From contig NZ_JVNU01000015.1 in assembly GCF_001071995.1 (NCBI RefSeq), positions 62,001 to 126,000 of the forward strand: DNA of 64,000 nucleotides, in the 5' to 3' direction. The position numbers and the translations under genes are program-made. Below, piece after piece: positions 28,441-38,400 of the stretch (position 1 is its first letter; each line of letters starts with the position of its first letter). The notes below the pieces were generated by a model. It made no database searches. It had not been told where the DNA came from and saw only the letters and a list, made by a program, of their open reading frames with translations. The stretch is from Streptococcus sp. 263_SSPC. Lineage in GTDB: Bacteria; Bacillota; Bacilli; Lactobacillales; Aerococcaceae.

Positions 28441-29202
28441 ATGATTAAATTTGAGAACGTATCTAAGACTTATCCAAACGGGGTTAAAGGTCTTAAAAAT
28501 ATTAATTTAGAAATTGAACAAGGAGAATTCGTATCGATTATCGGGCTTTCTGGTGCAGGTAAATCAACATTAATTCGTACGATTAACCGTATGCTAGATA
28601 TTAGCGAAGGGAAATTAACAGTTGATGGAATCGATGTTACGAAATTAAAAGGGAAATCTCTACGTAAATTCCGTAGAAATAAGGTAGGGATGATCTTCCA
28701 ATCATTCAACTTAGTAACAAGAACAACCGTTATTAAAAACGTATTGACATCTATCGTTCCAGATATTCCGTTCTTCCGTTCATTATTCGGCATTTATACA
28801 AAACAAGAGAAATTACATGCATTAGAAGCATTAGATAAAGTTGGCATTGTAGATAAAGCATTTATTCGTGCAGACCAATTATCAGGTGGTCAACAACAGC
28901 GTGTGGCCTTAGCTCGTACATTGGCTCAAAATCCAGAAATTATTCTTGCTGACGAACCAGTAGCAGCACTTGACCCTGTGACAGCAAAACGCGTTATGGA
29001 AGACTTTAAACGCATTAACAAGGATATGAATATCTCAATCCTTTTAAACATTCACCACGTTGAATTAGCACTTGAATACGCAGATCGTATCCTCGGTATT
29101 AGAGACGGGGAAATCGTATATGATGGTCCTAGTTCAGATGTAACACCAGAAGTCTTGGATCTAATTTATAAAGGAAAGGCGGAGGAGTTAAATGAAGCTT
29201 AA
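28441..29202 (+). CDS. Phosphonate-type ABC transporter ATPase (PhnC family)
   Basis: ATP-binding subunit, 253 residues: Walker A GLSGAGKS (residues 35-42), Q-loop FQSFNLV, signature LSGGQQQR, Walker B ILADEPVAALDP and switch His in NIHHVEL. Overall closest to PhnC. It overlaps the first permease gene by 11 bases. Substrate not deducible. Confidence 0.9.
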   Translation: MIKFENVSKTYPNGVKGLKNINLEIEQGEFVSIIGLSGAGKSTLIRTINRMLDISEGKLTVDGIDVTKLKGKSLRKFRRNKVGMIFQSFNLVTRTTVIKNVLTSIVPDIPFFRSLFGIYTKQEKLHALEALDKVGIVDKAFIRADQLSGGQQQRVALARTLAQNPEIILADEPVAALDPVTAKRVMEDFKRINKDMNISILLNIHHVELALEYADRILGIRDGEIVYDGPSSDVTPEVLDLIYKGKAEELNEA

Positions 29203-30010
29203 AGAACTCTTCGCACCGAAAGAATATACATTAGAAAACGGGACAACTGTTAAAGAACCACGCTCTAAAGTGATTTTAATTACTATCTTACTATTAATTG
29301 CGATGTATTTTGCAGGTAAGATTACTGGATTTAACTTAAAAACATTGATGACTCGTGGAGGCCAATTCTTCGTTATCATCGGTAAAATGTTCCCACCAAA
29401 TTTGGAATATTCAAGCTCTATCTGGGATCCATTAATTGATACAATTAAGATGTCATTACTTGGATCATTACTAGGTTCAATTCTCGTAATTCCATTTGCA
29501 ATCATTGCTTCAAGTAATATTGTTAAAAACAAAATTATCATTAGTTTAAGCCGTTTATTCTTAAGTGTGGTCCGTACATTGCCAACTTTAGTAACAGCCT
29601 TAATTGCGACTTATATCTTCGGATTAGGTACAATTGCTGGTACATTTGCGATTGCGACATATACGTTTGCTTATTGCGGTAAACAACTGTATGAACAAAT
29701 TGAAACGGTAGATATGGGCGCTTTCGAAGCTGCAGAAGCACTAGGAGCAACTAAAGGAAAAGCATTCTCTAATGCTATTATTCCTCAAATTTTACCAGGA
29801 TACATCGCATCTTCTTTATACTGTTTTGAAGGGAACGTTCGTTACGCTTCAATTCTTGGGTATGTTGGTGCCGGTGGTATCGGGATTATCTTAAACGAAA
29901 ACTTAGGATGGCGTGAATATAGCAATGTTGGTATGATTTTAGTGATTTTATTCTTCACTGTAGTTATTATCGAAAGTATTAGTTATTATTTACGTACTAA
30001 ATTAGCGTAG
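29192..30010 (+). CDS. Phosphonate-type ABC transporter permease 1 (PhnE family)
   Basis: 272-residue membrane permease with about six hydrophobic segments. The cytoplasmic EAA loop reads EAAEALGATKGKAF followed by IIPQILPGY, and YASILGYVGAGGIGIIL matches PhnE. It pairs with the next gene to form a heterodimeric channel. Start overlaps the end of the ATPase gene. Confidence 0.88.
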   Translation: MKLKELFAPKEYTLENGTTVKEPRSKVILITILLLIAMYFAGKITGFNLKTLMTRGGQFFVIIGKMFPPNLEYSSSIWDPLIDTIKMSLLGSLLGSILVIPFAIIASSNIVKNKIIISLSRLFLSVVRTLPTLVTALIATYIFGLGTIAGTFAIATYTFAYCGKQLYEQIETVDMGAFEAAEALGATKGKAFSNAIIPQILPGYIASSLYCFEGNVRYASILGYVGAGGIGIILNENLGWREYSNVGMILVILFFTVVIIESISYYLRTKLA

Positions 30011-30022
30011 GAGGGGACAACT

Positions 30023-30832
30023 ATGAATGAAGCAGTATTAAATCAATATCAAAAAGCCCCTCGTACTTGGATCGTAAAATTAATTGTTGTTTTAATCCTT
30101 GTAACACTTGTTGCTTGGTCTGGAACAACAATCGAATTAAGTAAAATTCCTGAAAACGGGGCAGAAATCTCGAAAAATATTATTAAAGGGATTTTTTCAC
30201 CAGATACAACTTTGTTATTCGATATGTCGAATAAAGGTGTCGCTTATCTTTTATTAGAAACAATCTGTATTGCTTTTCTAGGAACATTAGTTGGGTCAAT
30301 TTTAGCAATCCCATTTGCTTTCTTATCAGCTACGAATATCGTTCCAAAACCTGTAGCGCTTGTTTTCCGTACAGTAATCATGGCGATTCGTACGGTACCA
30401 ACATTAATTTATGGATTGATGTTTATTCGTGTAACAGGTCCAGGTGCCTTCACAGGGTTATTAACAATGTCTGTAGCATCAATCGGGATGATTTCTAAAC
30501 TTTATATCGAAGCCATCGAAGATTTAGATTACAAGATTTTAGAGTCACTAGATGCTAGCGGATGTAATTTATATCAAAAGATTCGTTTCGGGATCTTACC
30601 GCAGTTAATCCCTTCATTTATCTCAACAGTGATCTATCGTTTTGATATGAACTTAAGAGATGCGACTGTTCTAGGGATGGTTGGTGCCGGTGGTATCGGT
30701 TCACCATTAATGTTTGCCATGAGTGCTTATAAATGGAATGAAGTAGGGGCAATTCTATGTGGATTAATCATTCTAGTTTTATTCATTGAGTTTGTATCTA
30801 CTAAGATTCGTACACGTTTAGCACGTGGTTAA
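30023..30832 (+). CDS. Phosphonate-type ABC transporter permease 2 (PhnE family)
   Basis: 269-residue paralogue of the preceding permease, with about six hydrophobic segments, the loop LESLDASGCNLYQKIRFGILPQLIPS and DATVLGMVGAGGIGSPL. Two permease genes in a row are common in this transporter family. 12 bases after the first permease; last gene of the operon. Confidence 0.88.
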   Translation: MNEAVLNQYQKAPRTWIVKLIVVLILVTLVAWSGTTIELSKIPENGAEISKNIIKGIFSPDTTLLFDMSNKGVAYLLLETICIAFLGTLVGSILAIPFAFLSATNIVPKPVALVFRTVIMAIRTVPTLIYGLMFIRVTGPGAFTGLLTMSVASIGMISKLYIEAIEDLDYKILESLDASGCNLYQKIRFGILPQLIPSFISTVIYRFDMNLRDATVLGMVGAGGIGSPLMFAMSAYKWNEVGAILCGLIILVLFIEFVSTKIRTRLARG

Positions 30833-30853
30833 TAAATCTATTAAATAACAAAA

Positions 30854-30888
30854 AAACGACTTACAGAGCATCTCTGTAGGTCGTTTTC
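30854..30888. terminator. Bidirectional terminator after the transporter operon
   Basis: 14 bp stem (30854-30867 with 30873-30886), 5-base loop, flanked by A and T runs, so it can also serve the convergent reverse gene. Confidence 0.85.
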
Positions 30889-30902
30889 GTTTATAAAATT
30901 AA

Positions 30903-31529
30903 TTATTTCACCTTTGTGAAAATTTCACGAATTAACGGTGCAAAACTATATGCAATAGCTGCAAAGCCAATCACTAAGAAGAATGACAATACAGGAACCG
31001 TTTGATAGATAAAGAATAAGCTTGCAACTACTAAAACAGCTGCCATAATAAATGCTTGAACTGGCATTACGATGATTAATAAGTAACTGTTTTTAACGAG
31101 ACGTTTTATTGGGCTAAAATACTGAGTCGTCATAGCAAGACCAATAATTGAAGCTACAATAGTTACGATTAAAATAAACGCTGATAACACAAATAACATA
31201 AAACCAATGATTCTAAATAAATCAGCATTATTATTAGCAAAATTCCAGTAAAATTGAGCCATATAAACCATAGCAGCAATTAGAACTAAATATACGATCC
31301 ATAGAAGCATCTTTTTAGTAATATCACGTTTAAATTCATTCCAAAACGGCTTAACGAGTGTGCGATTTTCATCCTCAGAAAGTTTAAGTGTCGTATGCAT
31401 TAATGCAGCAAATGCAGGACCAATAGTTATAATAGGTATACATAGAACGATAAATAAAAGATTTAATAAAATAAAATCAGCAACTAATGTAGCGAAATGC
31501 CAAAACTTGCTGTCTTGATTATATTGCAT
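30903..31529 (-). CDS. YesL-like (DUF624) membrane protein
   Basis: 208 residues with five or so hydrophobic segments. The N-terminus NLLFIVLCIPIITIGPAFAALMHTTLKL and the following charged loop (KPFWNEFKRDITKK) match the DUF624/YesL family, which often neighbours sugar-utilisation genes elsewhere. No such neighbour is here; function unknown. It is downstream of rexA but has its own promoter. Confidence 0.75.
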   Translation of the reverse strand: MQYNQDSKFWHFATLVADFILLNLLFIVLCIPIITIGPAFAALMHTTLKLSEDENRTLVKPFWNEFKRDITKKMLLWIVYLVLIAAMVYMAQFYWNFANNNADLFRIIGFMLFVLSAFILIVTIVASIIGLAMTTQYFSPIKRLVKNSYLLIIVMPVQAFIMAAVLVVASLFFIYQTVPVLSFFLVIGFAAIAYSFAPLIREIFTKVK

Positions 31530-31563
31530 GTGAGACCATCCTTATTAATTAATTACTTTAATA

Positions 31564-31592
31564 AGTATACGTTGAGGGGCTTTAAAATGCAA
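31564..31592 (-). promoter_or_regulatory. Promoter of the YesL-like gene
   Basis: On the reverse strand TTGCAT, 17 bases, TATACT; good match. Confidence 0.7.
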
Positions 31593-31697
31593 TGATGTTT
31601 CTTTATACTATTTCAAATACATATATAGGTTTACATAATATATATTATACTAAGTTATGTATCAAAAAGTTTCTATATCCTCTATCATAAATGAATA

Positions 31698-31726
31698 CGC
31701 CCAGCGTTTATAAATAACACTGAGCG
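31698..31726 (-). terminator. Hairpin at the end of rexBA
   Basis: 11 bp stem with two G-U pairs on the reverse strand (CGCTCAGTGTT with AACGCTGGGCG), 7-base loop, but no real T run; a weak terminator or 3' end stabiliser. Confidence 0.45.
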
Positions 31727-31735
31727 CATCATCAT

Positions 31736-34700
31736 TTATATAGCTTTTAATGTATCAATATCTATATTCTTATTAATGGATAATAAACATAGAACTTTTC
31801 TTGTAACTTTTTTGTTACAACTAATACTTAATGCATCGGCGTATATATTTAATTGATCTTTATATTTCCGTACGATGCTTTGAATTCCTTCTGTAGAATC
31901 CACGACATAATCCGTCTTATAGTCAAACACGACAATTTCATCATCTAATTCAACATATCCATCGATAATCCCGTGAATCATCATTAAATCATCTGTCTGA
32001 ATCGATTTAAAGAATTCACTAGCTTCTAGTACATATGAGAATGCTTGTTCACGTACTAACGCATGTGAACTTTGCACAATCCATTGACCAAATATTGATT
32101 GGAAGAATTCATATGCTTGTGTCACTGGAACTTTTGTAGCAACTTCTGGTGTAATTTCATTGGATTCCACTAAACTTCGAAGTAATTGTTCTAAAGAATC
32201 TAATGTAATGTCACTTGTGAAGTCAACCTTCTGCATTAACAAGTGAAGAGCACTACCTCTTTGTGCGCCAGAAACCGATGCTGAAGCAGTTTCCATAAAG
32301 CGAGGTTTCTCTAATGTAGGAGAGAGGTAAATGGCTCTTCTCCCCTCTTCTATCAAGCTGTTTTGCGCTAATTCTTCGATAATTGGATCTTCAAGCACCC
32401 GTTTCAATTCAGACACACTTTGATAGCTCGTTGTTTTGCTTTCGGCTTCAAATTGATACTCTTGCTGAATTGTTTGGAGCATTTGTTGTACTCGAGACTT
32501 CAATTCACGTGGAGAATCAACTTCACTGTAATATTCGTGCCAATCTTCTTGGAAGACTTCTTTACCACTGATTTCGTGAATATATTGCTGACTCTTAGAT
32601 ACGATATCCGGTTTTGCAACAATTTCAGGAATAATCTTGTATTGTTCACGAATAGCACTCAGTAGCATCCAGTTAAGGAATGTACCGCTCTTGAAACGTG
32701 CTTGATAAGGTAAAATTTCGCTAGATTCATTTGTTAAAAAGGCATATTTCTTCTTAAATGACTCGTAGTTTTTAAGCGTACCTACAATAATTAGCTTTTC
32801 ACGGGCACGTGTCATCGCTACATACAATTTACGCATTTCTTCGGATAACAATTTCTTTTTCTCGAAGTTTCTTGTGGCTACAGCTTGTACAGTTGGATAC
32901 GTAATACGAGTATTTAAGTCAAAGTAATTTGTACCTACACCGATTTCATCTGAGCACAAGATAGATGCTTTTAAGTCCTGCATATTGAATTTACGATTCG
33001 TATCGATTAAGAATACGACTGGGAATTCCAACCCTTTACTTGCGTGAATCGTCATCACTTGAACAGCATTTGAATCCGTTACAATCGGTGCTTCATCTAA
33101 ATCTTTTTCTTTCTTTTGAAGAGCTTCAATAAAGCGGATAAAGTTACGAACACCTTTAAAACTACTTGATTCATATTGATGCGCATGTTCATATAAAGCA
33201 TGCAAGTTTACAGCTCTTTGCGCACCATTGGATTGTCCATGAACGTATTCCAAGTAATGAGTATCCATATAAATCTCCCAGATTAGCTGAGAAATTGATT
33301 CGTTATTTGCGCTGTCTCTCCATTTATTTAATAGTGTTAAAAAGCCTTCTAGACGCTCTTTAAGCACTAATTGTTGCTTAGAATCGTAATAATCGATTTC
33401 TTGGAGTTTAAAATCAGAAACAAACTGGCAAACAGCATCATAATAACTTGTATTTTTCGATGTTTTACGAATGTGTGCCAAAGCGATTTCGTCTAAACCT
33501 ACAAGTCCTGAACGCAACACTGCTACTAACGGAATATCTTGCAATGGATTATCAATCACTTTTAGTAAAGAAACCATTGTCGTAATCTCTGTACGTTTAA
33601 AGTATGATTGCGCCTTTTGAACATTTACTGGAATTCCGTAAGCAGCAAAAATTGATTCAATCTTATCATTGTTACTCTTTGTTGAAGAAAGAATAGCAAA
33701 GTCTCCATAAGTTACTGGTCGTTTTGCATCTGCCTTATCATTCATCACTTCAAAAGGTGTCTTTATCATCTCTTGAATGCGTTGCGCTACATAATGAATC
33801 TCATTTTCTACTTTTTCAAATCCTTCAGCATCGTCTAAATCATCCGACTTTTCATCTAAATCCACATCTTCAATTAAAATAATTTCACTGGATTTATCGT
33901 CATCTTGAGAATATGAAAGATTCCCTGTTTTAAGCGCAGCGACATCGTCATATTCCACTTGTCCCAACTCTTTATTCATAATTTGTTGGAATACTTTATT
34001 CGTAAAAGAAAGAACTTCATCTCTAGAACGGAAATTCTCCGCTAGGACGATTCTCTCTCCACTCTTCCCTTCGGCATACGCTTCGTATTTTTCGCGGAAT
34101 AGAGATGGATCTGCAAGTCGGAAGCCGTAGATGGATTGTTTTACGTCCCCTACCATAAAACGGTTATCTGACTTACTTACGAGCTCTAAAATCGCTTCTT
34201 GGACACGGTTAACGTCTTGATACTCATCGACCATGACTTCTTTAAAGTGATTTTGATAATATTCTGAAGCAATCTTTTGACCATTTGAATCTAATTTTGT
34301 CAAAATTCTCAAAGTATCATGTTCTAAATCCGAGAAATCAAGCTTATTTAATTGATGTTTTTCATCTTGGAATCGGTCATAAAACATCACTGCAATATCA
34401 GAAAGTTTCGCTAAAATTCGATTTACTTTTGTCATTTGTTGCAGTTGAACTTCCGGAGAAATCGAAAAGTAATCCTCTTTGATTTTTTGGAAATCTTTTT
34501 TTAAGCCTTCACGAATCGCTTTAATCTCATCGAGACTTTCTTTTATCGATTCATCCACTTTGGCTGTGGACCAGTTCTTAAATTTTCTATCTGCCAATGT
34601 TTGATACGCAAAAACGTAAGATTCTTCTTGTATATGTACAAGGACGGCTTTTACAAAATCTAAATCATCTTCTAAAACAGCTTGATGCTTAGGTGCTCCA

Positions 34701-35431
34701 AGAAGTTCGATTTCTTTAAGAAGTTGATCATATTGAGTAACAAGGTAACTTAACTCTTCGATTAATGCTGGTTTTACGTACGTTTTAACGAAAGGTGTTG
34801 AAGCATAATCGCTTCCAACTGCATAATTCTCTGTTAAATTGGATAACCATGTTTTAGGTTCTCTTTTAGAACGTGAATATTGATATAGGCGATAGACAGT
34901 ATTGGTGATGCCGTCGTCCGAACGGTCGTTTGAGAACGTTGCAAAAACTTCTTCGTATTCAGGTTGCTCAAGAAGCTCCTCTTCTAGAGTTCTCCAGACT
35001 TTTTCTTGCAATAGTTGCCCTTCGATTTCATCCATCATCGTGAATACTGGATCAATACCCGCTAAGTAGAAATAACGACGAATTACTTTCATACAGAAAC
35101 TATGAATCGTTGAAATCATAGCAGACGGAATTAGTTGCAATTGTTTCGCAAAACGTTGTTGAAGAACTTCATCCGTTGATTTTTCAATTGCTTCTTCTAA
35201 TTTAGTGCGAAGACGCTCCTTCATTTCCTTTGCTGCAAGCTCCGTGAATGTCACAACTAGCAATTCATTAATATCGATTCCCTCTTGAATATGCATCAAA
35301 ATACGTTCTACAAGCACTTTTGTTTTCCCCGAACCAGCTGAGGCAGAAACAAGAAGATTGTTCCCACGAGTAGCTATTGCCTTCCATTGATCAGGTGTCG
35401 CTTGTAATCCTTTTGGTTTCTCTGGAATCAT
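31736..35431 (-). CDS. rexA: ATP-dependent helicase/nuclease subunit A (RexA/AddA)
   Basis: UvrD-type helicase and RecB-type nuclease that processes double-strand breaks for RecA loading. Walker A is ASAGSGKT (residues 30-37); helicase motifs include VDEYQDVN, GDVKQSIYGFR and TIHASKGLEFPVVF; the C-terminal nuclease motif is VFDYKTDYV. 1231 residues, full length. It overlaps rexB by 4 bases (ATGA), so the complex subunits are made together. Confidence 0.96.
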   Translation of the reverse strand: MIPEKPKGLQATPDQWKAIATRGNNLLVSASAGSGKTKVLVERILMHIQEGIDINELLVVTFTELAAKEMKERLRTKLEEAIEKSTDEVLQQRFAKQLQLIPSAMISTIHSFCMKVIRRYFYLAGIDPVFTMMDEIEGQLLQEKVWRTLEEELLEQPEYEEVFATFSNDRSDDGITNTVYRLYQYSRSKREPKTWLSNLTENYAVGSDYASTPFVKTYVKPALIEELSYLVTQYDQLLKEIELLGAPKHQAVLEDDLDFVKAVLVHIQEESYVFAYQTLADRKFKNWSTAKVDESIKESLDEIKAIREGLKKDFQKIKEDYFSISPEVQLQQMTKVNRILAKLSDIAVMFYDRFQDEKHQLNKLDFSDLEHDTLRILTKLDSNGQKIASEYYQNHFKEVMVDEYQDVNRVQEAILELVSKSDNRFMVGDVKQSIYGFRLADPSLFREKYEAYAEGKSGERIVLAENFRSRDEVLSFTNKVFQQIMNKELGQVEYDDVAALKTGNLSYSQDDDKSSEIILIEDVDLDEKSDDLDDAEGFEKVENEIHYVAQRIQEMIKTPFEVMNDKADAKRPVTYGDFAILSSTKSNNDKIESIFAAYGIPVNVQKAQSYFKRTEITTMVSLLKVIDNPLQDIPLVAVLRSGLVGLDEIALAHIRKTSKNTSYYDAVCQFVSDFKLQEIDYYDSKQQLVLKERLEGFLTLLNKWRDSANNESISQLIWEIYMDTHYLEYVHGQSNGAQRAVNLHALYEHAHQYESSSFKGVRNFIRFIEALQKKEKDLDEAPIVTDSNAVQVMTIHASKGLEFPVVFLIDTNRKFNMQDLKASILCSDEIGVGTNYFDLNTRITYPTVQAVATRNFEKKKLLSEEMRKLYVAMTRAREKLIIVGTLKNYESFKKKYAFLTNESSEILPYQARFKSGTFLNWMLLSAIREQYKIIPEIVAKPDIVSKSQQYIHEISGKEVFQEDWHEYYSEVDSPRELKSRVQQMLQTIQQEYQFEAESKTTSYQSVSELKRVLEDPIIEELAQNSLIEEGRRAIYLSPTLEKPRFMETASASVSGAQRGSALHLLMQKVDFTSDITLDSLEQLLRSLVESNEITPEVATKVPVTQAYEFFQSIFGQWIVQSSHALVREQAFSYVLEASEFFKSIQTDDLMMIHGIIDGYVELDDEIVVFDYKTDYVVDSTEGIQSIVRKYKDQLNIYADALSISCNKKVTRKVLCLLSINKNIDIDTLKAI

Positions 35432-38400
35432 TCTTCTGTCTCTCCTTTCTTCTCTTGTAATTCCTCTTGAATAAATGCAATCCCCTCTTCTTTTTCAAAT
35501 TTAGGAAGAGTACGATATCTATTTTCTGGGTTTGTAGCATCGAACTGGGCAATACTACTAAATTTACCAGATACAGAATCTGCATATTGTTTAAAGTCCT
35601 CGTATGGAGCTAGTGTGATATCCCCAGATAGGATACCTTTACCTGCTTCTTGAATCTTTTCCCATACGAAATCTTTGAATAACTTCAATTCTTCTGTGGT
35701 ATAAACGCCATTTTTATAAGTAGCACTGATGCCACCATCTTTTTTCAAAGCGACATTTAATACGTTTGATTTACTTGTCTCAACAAGTTCCGGATTAAGT
35801 CTAGCAATCTCATCAGAGTTTACTAAACCACGATGTTTAAAGGCTTTAGTCCATTCTTGGATAAACTTATCTTCCGTTGGCACTTCTTTAATGCTGAATT
35901 TTGGATTATGCACATGGATATAACTTGCTTCTAGAGGCGTTGGAACCGTACCTGTTTCACTGCGAATAATTTCTTCAGATACTTTCAAATACGTTAACAG
36001 TTGGATTTGAACTCCTGCAATAAGTTTTGCAATCTCGAATTTTTGTTCAGAAGATTTATAGTCAATAATCCCGTTATAAATTCCGTTATCTGACTGTAGT
36101 AAGTCGATACGGTCAATTTTCCCACGTAAATGAATAGACTGATTTTTACCAATTGGAATGTGAATTGGATAGTTTCCAGAAGTCCCGAATACCACTTCGG
36201 TCATCCAAGGTTTTGTCTCTAGCGCTAAGGCTTGTTTTTGAAGCGCATTTGTCGTTTGCATTAGAGTTTGGTGTAACAATCCTTGGACGAAGTTTAAACG
36301 TCTAGAAGAGCCTAAAATCGCAAATTTCGGGTTCTCTTTCATTCGATTGAAGATTTCTTTTTCAATAGCCAACTTTTGCTCTACCGTTAAGTCTCTTAAA
36401 GATAATCCAAGAGCATTCAATTCTTTAATAAACTGATCGAAGAATTCATGGAAGTATTCTCCTGTATTGGCTGGAGAAAGCTCGAATTCTTGGCGTTCTT
36501 TCAGTCTTAATCCGTATTGTAAGAAATGACTAAATGGATCCTTATAGTAAGTTTCAATTTGAGACGTTGATAAATTCAATTGATTTCCATAAAGCTCTTG
36601 CGCAAGAGAAAGTGGTAATTTACTTGCTACATTTAATCTGAATACAGATGCCAGTAACGCATGATAGTCAGCGCTGAATGCAGCGTCTGCTTTTAGTAAA
36701 TGTGGAATTAATTTCCATAAGAAATCAATCTCATCTTTTTCTTTGAACTTGTTCTCTCTCATCTTCAATAGAAGCGTTGTAAAGAGTTCAAACGGAACGA
36801 CGAAATCCCCATGTTCTAAACGGTTTTGTCGGTTAAACGATCCATCGATTTCTTTAATTTCAAACTGTTTTAGTAATCGTTGAACAAAATTCGAAACGAG
36901 TTGTTCCTTACCATCTTTTGAAACAGCACAAGATAGATAAAGATGCTCTGTTGCGCTCATGAGTAACTGATAGAACACAAATGGTTCAACGGATTGCAGT
37001 TGTCCTGTTGTAGGCGCTAGGAAACGTCCACTATCTAGTTGATTTGAGAATAGCTCACGTTCATCGTCCGTTAATAACCCTGTCTCATCAATATTTCGTG
37101 GCATTACACCTTGCGTGAGTCCGACTGCAAAAGTAATTTTCTTAGGTGAATAACGAACAGAATCCATTCCTGTAATGGTTAATTCATCTAATGTAGATGG
37201 GGCTAAATTATAGTGTGTTTGTTCAAATCCTGTATGAAGTAACATCATAAAGGTTTCCCAATCAAAGGATTTATCTCCGAAAATATAGATATATTCATCT
37301 AGTAAACGGATAAATTCAGACCACACTTGTTCTTGACGTCTTGCTGTTTCGACGTCTCCTTCTTCAGCAGCAACATCTCTCCAGTAAATGACCGATTGAT
37401 CTAATCCTAGAGTCGTCAATAATTGATACAGTACAGTAACTGCTTCAGTCGTTGTGGCTGCTTGTTCTAATTTCTTAAATGCAGGTAGTAATACACTTGT
37501 TAATTCATCTCGAAGTTCTTGCGCTTTTAAAAGAATTTGCGTATTTTTATCTGTCACTTCAACTGTAGAATCTTCGTCAATAGAATCTTCCACATAGGCC
37601 CAAGGTTTTCCATTGGTCCATTGATAACCTTCGTAACCATTAGCAAGAATAACTGTTTCCGTTTCATCTAATTGCTGTCTAAAGGCTTGTAATTGGTCCT
37701 TAAGAGGCGTTTCATCGTCTTTATGCCACAAGACATATTCGCTACGAAGAAGACTCATAATATCGGCATAACGCCAATCGTATTGCCAAATATTATAGAG
37801 TGCATCCAGAACTTGAATAATTGGATGATGCTCCATTGAGTCGGATAAATCGATAAAACCAGGAATATCATATTGTTTCAAAAGAGATTCCAAGAATAGA
37901 TGGTTTCCTTCTAAATTACGTCCTAAAATTTGGATATCTTTATAACGGACTTTGCCCTCTTGGACCATTCTCTTAATTTGGGCAAATGTCTCTTGATACT
38001 CTTCTCTTTCATCTGTGTATTTAGTAAACGTAATCTTTTGTAATGGTAGCTTTTCTTTAGAAGTTCTCTTCACTTTTGGAAGCCCACCATTCGTTTCAAG
38101 CCAGGACTTTTCAACCTCTTTAAATTCATCATCAAAAAGTGAATTGTTCTCTTCCCATTCGATGATGCGAGCTAAGTCCTCTCCTCTATTCACCCATCTT
38201 GAGAGTCTTTCTAAGAGGAGTCTGTTTGAAGTAAATAATGAATCACCTGCTTCGTTTTTAGCGGTATGGACTCCATATGTCGTTAATGTTGCATGGAATT
38301 CAACGGTTGCCCCACTTCCTACTAAGGCTTCAATCACTTCCATTTCAGCCTTCGTTAATGTCACCATTTCATCGATTGCAATAAAGGTATTGGACAACTC

